Shown: piece by piece, positions 18,486 to 28,600 of the stretch | How the letters are laid out: every line of letters begins with the position of its first letter | Position numbering within the stretch: position 1 is the first letter of the stretch | Origin: a virus | Virus record (IMG/VR): IMGVR_UViG_3300027861_000128 | Coordinates: 1 to 31,842 of that record | Reading direction: 5' to 3' (one strand) | DNA length: 31,842 bases | Translations under genes and position numbers: made by a program | The notes under the pieces: generated by a model | Told to the model about the DNA's origin: nothing | Seen by the model: the letters and a program-made list of their open reading frames with translations, nothing else | The model's database searches: none

Positions 18486-19649
18486 ATGGCAACAAGAAGA
18501 TACACACCTAAATTAGTTAGAGATACTAGAGGCGCACAAGCTGCTAAAAACCTTACTTCTATATCAGATAAGGCTTCTAAAATGTATGACAAAGCTACGC
18601 AAGCTAAAGCTGCAAAAAAACTTGGTGTTAAGATTCTTACTAAAGAGTCTTTAAACGAGTCTCAAGCGTATAGAGATATAGCTAAAAACATAGCTAAAGT
18701 AAATCCAGATTTAGACGAGCAAATAATGGCTGACGTAGAAAATAACGCTAGACTAATCAGTGATGCTTATATGAAAGCCTATGGCCCTGATGGAACACCT
18801 GAAGACATGATCATGTTTCAGAAGTTAGACAATAATTTAACTGGTGAGTTAAACGATTTAACAACGATGATAGGCGCTATGGATGCAGATTTAGAAGCTT
18901 ACGATCTAGCAAAAAAAGAAGGAAGATTAATAAAAAAGACTAATGAAATAGGAGAAGTAATAGAAGATGAAAACTACGACTTGTTTAGGTATGGTATAAC
19001 AGATGGAACTTCTGATGTTCTTTTAACAAGAGACGAAGATGGCAAGTACATGTTAAAAGGAAAAAGTAGAGCTGGAGGTGATGAAATGCAAGGTATATAT
19101 ATAAGTGATTACGTAAATGACTTAAAAAATAATGGCGGAAGTTTTAAAGAAATTAACCCTAACTTAGAAGTTCAGGCTATAGAATTTGGACAATCTATAG
19201 CAAGAGGTCTTTTACCTGAGTTTAAAAAAACAATGAAAGGCCAAAGCGTGGGTACTCAAAAAAATCCATTAGCCGGCGATGAAGATCCTACAAACCCTGG
19301 GTTTGATGCTAAAGGACAACCTCTAACTTTTGTTGGTAAAAAGCAATATAGTATACAAGATCCTACTAAAGCAAGAAACACTTTAATTCAATATTTTGAT
19401 GGAAACTTTGCTGAAGGTTTTAAAAATTTAACAGGTAGTAAATCTGTTCCAAAAGAAGAAGAGCTGTGGGAGTATTTAAAAAACGAAGGATTTATTAATA
19501 AAACATTTCCAAGCTGGGAAAAGTCTCCAGAAGGAACGAAGCAGCAAATGTTAAACGACGCTTATGTTGATTTTATAGTTGAATCAAATGTTAGACCTGG
19601 AGAAACCGATGTTGTTATTTCAGGTAGTAAAGTAGCTCCAACTCCATAA
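18486..19649 (+). CDS. internal virion (ejection) protein candidate, T7 gp15-like position
   Basis: A 387-residue, mostly helical protein. The basic N-terminus (MATRRYTPKLVRDTRGAQAA) leads to a long charged helical part (about 45-140: DIAKNIAKVNPDLDEQIMAD). A beta-containing middle follows (EVIEDENYDLFRYGITDGTS) and then a helical C-terminal region. No membrane helix is visible. It lies between the gp14-like protein and the giant protein with short A/T spacers, so it is probably the second ejection protein. No motif proves this; a structural chaperone for the giant protein is possible. Confidence 0.55.
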   Translation: MATRRYTPKLVRDTRGAQAAKNLTSISDKASKMYDKATQAKAAKKLGVKILTKESLNESQAYRDIAKNIAKVNPDLDEQIMADVENNARLISDAYMKAYGPDGTPEDMIMFQKLDNNLTGELNDLTTMIGAMDADLEAYDLAKKEGRLIKKTNEIGEVIEDENYDLFRYGITDGTSDVLLTRDEDGKYMLKGKSRAGGDEMQGIYISDYVNDLKNNGGSFKEINPNLEVQAIEFGQSIARGLLPEFKKTMKGQSVGTQKNPLAGDEDPTNPGFDAKGQPLTFVGKKQYSIQDPTKARNTLIQYFDGNFAEGFKNLTGSKSVPKEEELWEYLKNEGFINKTFPSWEKSPEGTKQQMLNDAYVDFIVESNVRPGETDVVISGSKVAPTP

Positions 19650-19669
19650 AAATAAATTAAATAAAAAAT

Positions 19670-22600
19670 ATGCCAGGTTACGCTGAAGAAGTATACGACT
19701 ATATAGACTCTGAAGACTCTACTTTTAAAGATAAAGTTTCTAAGGAAGATTTTAAAACAGCTATAAAGGATAAGTCTTATTCTGATGAGATATATGGCTA
19801 CATGGCTGAACTAGATTCTGGCTTTAAAGATAAAATTGATGAGCAAGTATTTTTTGAAGCTATATCTGATGGATCAAAAGGCAAAGAAGGTGAAGTAAAA
19901 AAAGAAGAAGTTGAAGAAGAAGGTATTAACAGAGATTCTTTAGCCAATAAATACGATTTAATTATAAATCAATTTGAAGACAAAAAGTTTAAACCTGAGT
20001 TAATAGGTGAAGATAGAGAAAAAGCTATTAGCGATATAAAATCTAAAAAAGATCAAGCATTAAAAGATTTTGATTCAGATGAAGATATAGCAGGTTTTGC
20101 TGACAGGATATATAAGTTAGGTAAAAAATATTCTTTAACTCAAGAAGATATTGATGGTACTCAAGTTGGCTTAGAAGAAAAATGGTCTATAATGCCTGAT
20201 GAAGTAGAAGAAGAAACTACTGAATTAGACGTGTTTGGAAGGCCTATGCCTGGTGCTGTTGAGCAAGAGTCTACTGTTGATTTAAAATCTATTAATACAC
20301 CAGCTATAGAAACAGCTAGATTAGAAGAACATAGTAATGATTTAAACAATTACAAAAAAGAAGCTATAAGACAAGGTTATACAGTTGTTGGTGCTTACGA
20401 TGAAGCTCCAGAAAAAGTTAATAAAGATAAATTAATAAAACTACCTGGGCCTTTGCAAAATGCTAATATAAGTGATATATATCCAAAGTCTGTTATTGAC
20501 AACGTTTTAAACGAGAAAAGAACTAAAGTTGCTAAAGATCAAAAGGTAAGAGACATGAAGCCTGAGCTTGATGCTATACTAGAAGATTTTGAAAACGAAA
20601 AAGGAGTAACCGCTGTTGGAGGTCATATACTAGGAACTATAATAGAGGCAAATGATTTTTTTGACAATATATTTTTAGATGATAAATCAAGAGAAAGACA
20701 AGAAAAAATATCATTAGAACTTCACAAGGCTATAGGTACCGATGCTTCTTATATGGACGCTAGAGAAAAACTTAACAGATTACTAAAGTCTAAGCAAGAT
20801 ACGGAAAATTATGAAATAGACGTAAACACATACAGAATAGAGGCAGCAAATGATAACTTGCAGTTACTGGAACATCAACTATTAAGTTACGAAAAAAGAG
20901 CTAATAATAATGAGGCTTTTACAGAAAAAGATGTAGCTGAATATAATGTAATAAAAACTGCTTACAATAATCAAATAGATGTTGCTAATCAAGCAATGGT
21001 TAGACTAGGCGAATTGACAGTTGAAGGAGTTAATTTTGATAAAATTAAAGACAAAACATTAAAAACTTATTCTACTTTATCAGTATATGGTAACAACATA
21101 GGCTCTAGTGTTGTTAGAATAGCAGGCGGTTTAGCTACGTTAAGACATGAACTTACTGTTCCTCAGCTTGCTAAATGGGCGGGATATGATATAAATGACG
21201 CGCAAGTAAGATCTGAAATAGCTTCTGGTTTTGATGATTTTTTTGGTACTGAAATAGGTGACGATATTGAAGCTGGTTTATCTTCAATAAACAGTGGAAA
21301 TCAAGAAGTAAAAAATCAAATAGGCAAACTACATAGTTGGGCAGAAGAAATTAAAGACGAAAATAGAGAGAAACAAGACTTTAATAAAATAACAAACCCG
21401 TTAGAGTTTATTTCTTGGGGCTTTGAAGGTGTTACAGAAAACGCTGTCAACTTAGGTGTTTCAGCTATTACAGGCGGCAGTGGAGGTCTAGTACTTATGG
21501 CATTGTCAGAATCTGGTAACAAGATGAATGAGATGAATAAAGAAATGGAGGGTGAGAAATGGAGCAATGATGAGCTAAGATTTATTCAAAAAGAAAAAGA
21601 AAGATTAGGTAATAACTATAGTTTGTTTTATCCAGGTCAAGACGATGAATTTAAAATAAAACCTAAAAACATAAGTGCTTTACAATATTTTGGAACAGCC
21701 GGTATCTATGGAGCTTCTGAATATTTCAGCGAAAAAATTACTTTAGGAAATTTTAAATTTGCTAAAAACAACATAAAAAAAGCTTGGAAAATAGGTGGTA
21801 AATCTACAGATGAAGTAGGCGGTAGAATAATAAACAGTAAATTAAATCCGCTTACTAAAGCAGAAAATTTTAATGTATGGGGTAAAGAAGCTTTAAAAGG
21901 GACTTTTACAGAAGCTGGCGGCGAAGGATTAGTAACAATGTCTCAAAACTTTGCTGATAGATATTTTTTAGACAATTATGATGTTTCAATACTTGACGGT
22001 GTAACTGAATCTATGGCTATGGGGGCGTTTATGAACGGCACCATGCAGTCGCCGGTGCTGCTTTCTCAAGCTTCTAATGCTTTTAGGTCTGAAAGTCAAA
22101 ACGCTTTAATATCTAAAACAGGTGCTGAAATACTTTCTTTAAGTAAACAACGTGATAAAATAGATGCTCAAATATTTGCGTTAAAAGGATCTGATCCTGC
22201 TGCTATAGAAAAATTGAAGAACAATAGAAACGAGATACAAGACAATATAATGGATCTTAGTACTAAGCAGTTAGAAAATATGAGAGAGACTGAAAGTACT
22301 ATAGCTAGTTTAACACCATCGGATAGGCAAAGTTTAATAGATGTGTTTAACAACGAACATAAAGTAAGAAAAGAAATTGATGATATAAATGAAAATGAAT
22401 CATTAAGTAAAGCTGATAAGAAAAGTATGATAAATACTCGTTTAGATTATCTTACTAAACAAAATGCTAAAAAACAAAGAGTATTAACTAACAGAGTTTT
22501 TGAAGCTGACAAGCAAAGAGGTAGAAATTTTGCTACAGCTTGGAGAACTGAAAACAACTTGCTTGATGACGTTGCTAACATACAAGGTAATAATAATAAA

Positions 22601-25600
22601 GAAACTTTAGAGAAAGGACTACAACATATAGACACTATAGAAGATCTTACTGATCAAGAAAAAAATCAGGTTAAAGATCAAATGAAAAACGAGTTTAAAA
22701 GAGCTGAACAAGAGTCTAGTGGTGATTACACTGTACATGGTATGGCTTTTGGTGATAACTTAACTGTTGAAACAATTGCACCTGACGGAACTAAAAGCAC
22801 TCGTAAAGTTAACGTACCTATAAACTTCTCTATGGGTAAGGGAAATAGAACTGTTCAGTCACATGAAATGGGCCATCAAACAGTCTTTAAAAAGTTTATG
22901 CAAAATAATCCTAACGCTACAGGTTTAGTTAACGACATGGAGTCTTATATTAAAAAGAATTTTAAAGGAGAGATATTACAAGAGTTAAAAGAAGTAGAAG
23001 AAGCTTATAAAGATAAATCAAAAGCAGAAATAGCAGAGGAGAAACTAGCTAGAATTAGTGATTTTCTTAGAAGAAAAAACATTAAAGGAGATAGGACTTT
23101 AAACAATAAATTATTTGGAAGGTTCCAAAAATTTAATGAAGGCAATGGTCAAATAAGTACTGGTAAAGATGTATTTGACATGATTACTAGTTATAATCAA
23201 TCATTTGAATCAGGAGTTTTAAGTGGATTAGCAAAAACCATAGCTCAGCAAGAATCTAAAAGCGAACCAACTACAGCTAAAAAGTCTATGACTAAAGCTG
23301 AGCGAAATAAAGTTGAAGATGCTTTAAATGATGCTCCAGGTCAAAGAAATAAAGATGGTAAGTATACCATGACTAAAGCAGAGTGGCGTGCTGACAAGAA
23401 CAGAGCATTTAGTAAAGCATATAACATGCTTATGAATGGTGATTTAGATGGTCTTATAATAGCTAAAATGGCTTCTGGTAAAGATATATATGGTCAAGCT
23501 AGAGAAGAATTCTTAAGTGACGCTAGAGACAAAATAGGACAACATATGCTTAACTTTGATCCACGAGGCAGAGACAGTTTATTTGGATGGGTTAATTCTT
23601 ATATTGGTAGAAAGGTTAGTGATGTTGCTAATAAAGCTAAGAGAGAAAAAGCTAAAACACCAGGTACAAAAATATCTACAGATCAAAAGCTAGGTGAAGA
23701 AGGTAGAACAGTTGCTGAAACTATTGAAGGTGATACTGCTAGTGATATAGAAGCTGCAGTTGATAGATCATTAAATGCTAAGAAAAAAGGTGTTGATAAT
23801 CTTAGAACTAGACTAGGTATTGAAAAAGGTGGTAAGATATATAACAAAGTAGTTGATTCTGTTAAAAAAGTATTTGGAGCTAAACTACCTGAAGTATCTA
23901 ATAAAAATTTTAAAGAAGCACTTAAAAAAGATTTTAATACTTTATTATTTAAAGATATTAAAAACGATATAGGAACTAGAGCTAAGTATAAAGAGTTTAT
24001 TGAAGGTGATATAACTTTTAAAGACGCAAATGGTAATACAAAAACAATGCCGCGTTGGGAAATGTTGTATGATTATATATCACAGTCTACGTTCAATAAA
24101 AGATTTGAACCGTTTATAGAGCCTCTAATCAACCCTGAGACTGGCAATCAAGCTAGGCCTGATAATAATCCTTTGTTTACTAAAAAGAAAATAACTAAAG
24201 AACAATGGGTTGAGTATTTCTTAGGTGATAAAGTAGGTGCATCGACTAAAGGAACTAGAAAAGATGCTTTAGCATCTGCCATAGCTCAAGAGCTAGCTTT
24301 TGATGCTACTATGGAAACTATATCTGATCCAGATATACAAAATAGAATAAAAGATATTTATGAGTCACAAGGCTTAAGACAAGCTGAAAACTATTTAGAG
24401 CAAGTAGCTAAAGAAATAGATAGAACTCCCGATAGTAAGTTTAGTATAACTAAAGATATACCAGTTGATGTTAACCAGCCAAAGTATTTAGTGCAATCTG
24501 CTTTAAATAATTTAAAAGATTATTTAGAAAATGAAAACACGGGTATATTAAGCAATAGACCGGTTCGTGAAATAATAAATGATTTTAGAAAAACTATAAA
24601 TAGCACGCAAAACTCTATATTAGAACCTCTTTTTGAAGCAATAGAAGATAAAATATCTAGCTCAACTAATCCAGACCCAGACTCTTTATCATCTTACGAG
24701 TATGCGGCTAAATTAAGAGATTCTATAATTGGAGAAATATTATTTGAAAACTTAGATAGTAGTCCTAAACCTGGTAAATCTTTTAAAGATTTAATATTTT
24801 CAAAGTTAAGTAAAAAACAACAAGAAAACTATCAAAAACCTTACACTACTAACGCTAGAAGTAAACCGCTAGATGCTGATCAAACAAAAGAATATACTGA
24901 AGGAATAGAAGATTTAGGTAATTTCTTGCCTGATGACTTGAAGAACAATACTGGTATATTAACTTCTTTAGCTGGATCAAACAACATCAGAACAGAACAA
25001 AAAGTAAAAAAACATCAAGACAAAACAAATGCCTTAATAAAAAAAGGTATGAGTGAGGCTGATGCTAAGAAAAATAATAAAACTACTAAGTCTATAACCA
25101 ACGATGATGTTAAAAAATTACTTAATAAAAGTAAAAACAATAAAAAGTCAAAAGCTTCTAATAGCAGTGTTACTACTCCTAATTGGGGTGGTAAAACAGG
25201 TATAAGTCAAAGTGTTGATAATTTAATAAACGATCCTAACTTTGATAGAAATAATCCTAAAGACTTAGCTAAATTAAAAAAACTAATAGATGCTAAATAT
25301 CCAGCATCAAAAGCTAAAGAGTTGCAAGAGGTTGGTGAGGCGTTAATAAACTCGTTAAACGAGATGGTAAATAGTTATACTCCATTTAGCCCAAAATGGT
25401 GGAAAGCTTTTAATTTTGCTCAGAATCTTATAGCTGCTCAAACAAACGCTACTAATGGAATATTTAGGCAAATGGCCGGTTTAAATGCTGTTAGTCTTTT
25501 ATCAGGTAGTAAAGCTGCTTTTCAAATAGAACACAATGTACAAAGTGGTAAGTTTAGTTTTAACGCTTTAAATTATATATTTCTTGAAGCACAAGCTAAA

Positions 25601-28600
25601 ATACAAAACAAAGATTTTAATTTCAAAAAAGAATTATCTAGATTAAGCAATATGTTTAATAGAAACATGATGTTACTAGATAAAGATATACAAGTTGTAG
25701 CTGATGCTAAAGCAGGTAGTGAAACTTTTAACAAAGGGTTAGAAGTTCTAAAGAAAAAGTACGGAGAAAAGTGGTTAACGCCAGAAAGACTACAAAGAAT
25801 AAAAGACATAGCAGGTTCAACAACAAACCAAGCAGGTTTTAATCCTAATATGGACACGTTAGTTAATAATGTTCTAGCTTTTGGTATAGCTAGTACAACG
25901 CTTGATACCAAGAGTGGATTAACTTATGACCAAGTACTCATAAATCAAATGCAAGGATCTTTAGCGCACGACTTAGTTAGTAAGATTATTGAGAAAAACA
26001 TTAAGAAAAGTACAATGGGTAAACAAGTTTTAGAAAGTAAAAGCATTTCTAAAACAATAAAAGCAATTCCTGAAGCAAACGAATTATTTAACGAGATGAT
26101 AAGTGAGTCTGCTCAATTACAAGTTAATCCAAATGCCGAAAACAACATTAACGAAAACTCAATAAAACTTAGTTTAATTGATAGCAACTATGAGTCTTAT
26201 AAAAAGCGTAATGAAGAAAATAACAAGCTAAGTGAAAACGCTCCTGTAGTTAAGTTTTCTAAAACAAAAGATACTAATAAAGAAAACATTGAAGAGCTAG
26301 GAACTGTAGATAAAGCTCTAAATGTAGCAAGAGATCCTAAAGCACCTATTAAAAAGATTAGAGTATTTGATTTTGATGATACATTAGCTACTACTAAATC
26401 TGATGTTTTATACACAGCTCCTGATGGAACTAATGGTAAGCTAAACGCAGAGGAGTTTGCTACACAAGGTAAAGAGCTGTTGGATCAAGGTTATAAATTT
26501 GATTTTTCTGAATTTAATAAAGTAACTAAAGGTAAGCCAGGTCCATTATTAGACATAGCTAAAAAAATACAAGCAGCAAGAGGAACAGAAGACGTATTTG
26601 TATTAACCGCTAGAGCACCTGAAGCTCAAGCAGCTATTAAAGAATTTTTAGATAGTGTAGGATTAAATATACCGTTAAAGAATATAACTGGCTTAGGTAA
26701 TTCAACTGGTGAAGCTAAAGCCCAATGGTTAGTAGGTAAAGCCGCTGAAGGTTATAATGATTTTTACTTTGCAGATGATGCTATGCAAAATGTTGATGCA
26801 GTTAAAAAAGCTATGTCAGTTTTAGATGTTAAATCTAAAGTACAGCAAGCTAAAGCTAAATTTAGTAAGACAGTAGACGAAACTGTAAATGATATTATAG
26901 AGCATAAGACTGGTATTAAATCTGAATCTGAATATTCTGATGTTAAAGCTAGATTAAAAGGTAGAAAGAAAGGTAGATTTGAAATGTTTATACCACCATC
27001 AGCTGAAGACTTTGTGGGTTTACTTTATAAAATGTTAGGTAAAGGTGAAATAGGTAATATGCAAATGGATTTTTTCAAAGAGCATTTACTTGATCCTTAT
27101 GGTAGAGCAATGGAAAACTTATCTCGTGACCAAAACAGAATGATCAACGATTTTAAAGCATTGAAAGATCAATTAGTTAAAGAAGGTTTAATTCCTAAAG
27201 ACTTAAATAAAAAAGCTTTTGGTGAATATACGCTTCAAGATGTAGCTAGAGTATTAGCTTGGAATAAACAAGGCTTTGATATACCTGGTATTTCTAAAAC
27301 TGATTTAAAACAAATATTAGATTATGCTAAGAAAAACCCTGCTATAGATGTATTTGCTCAAAACTTAATTGATATAAACAAAGGAGATGGTTACTCTGCT
27401 CCAAACGCTGATTGGTTAGGTGGTACAATATCTACAGACTTATTAGATGGTTTAAGAACTGGCAAGCGAAGTAAGTATTTGCAGCAGTGGCAAGAGAATG
27501 TTGATTTAATATTCTCACCTAAGAACTTAAACAAGATGGAAGCAGCTTTTGGTACTAAGTACAGAGAAGCTATGGAAGACATGTTAGGTAGAATGAAGTC
27601 TGGTAGAAACAGATCTAACAAAATGGGTAGATTAGAAAACAGGTTACTAGATTATATCAACAACTCTGTTGGTACAGTAATGTTCTTCAACATGAGATCT
27701 GCTTTACTTCAAACTATATCAGCTGTTAACTTTATAGATTTTGGTAGCAACAATGTATTTAGAGCGGCTAAGGCATTTGCAAATCAACCTCAATATTGGA
27801 AAGATTTCATGGAGTTAATGAACTCTGAGTTTTTAGTTGAAAGACGTAATGGATTAAAATTAAACGTTAGTGAATCTGAAATAGCTGATGCTGCTGCTAC
27901 TAGCAAGAACAAAGCTAAAGCTGCTGTTGCTTATATACTTCAAAAAGGTTATTTACCTACTCAGTTTGCTGATAGTTTTGCTATTGCTTCAGGTGGTGCT
28001 ACTTTCTATAGAAATAGAATAGATGCTTTAATGAAAGAAGGTATGAGTGAAGCTGATGCTAAAAAACAAGCATTTTTAGAGTTTAGAGAAATAGCAGAAG
28101 AATCACAGCAGTCTTCTAGGCCTGATAGAGTATCTCAACAGCAAGCTAGTGTGTTAGGTAGATTGATATTAGCTTTTCAAAATACACCTATGCAAATGAA
28201 TAGACTTGGTAAAAAAGCTTTCTTAGATTTAAAAAATAGAAGAAAGAGACCAGGTATGACACAGTTTCAAAGTGATATGAGTAATGCTTCAAGAGTAACT
28301 TACTATTTTGCTGTTCAAAGTGCTATATTCAGTGCATTACAACAAGCTTTATTTGCTTTAGCATTTGATGACGAAGAAGAAGAAGCTGAAAAAGAAAGAT
28401 ATTATAATGTAGCTAACGGCATGTTAAATACTTTCTTAAATGGCACAGGCATGATAGGTGTTGCTGCATCTACATTAATATCTGTAGGTAGAAAAGTTTA
28501 TAAAGAGTCTGCTAAAGAAGGCCAGTTTCCTGGCCCTAACTACGAAGATGCCGCAAATGAAATGTTAAACTTCTCACCACCAATAGATATTAAATTAAGT

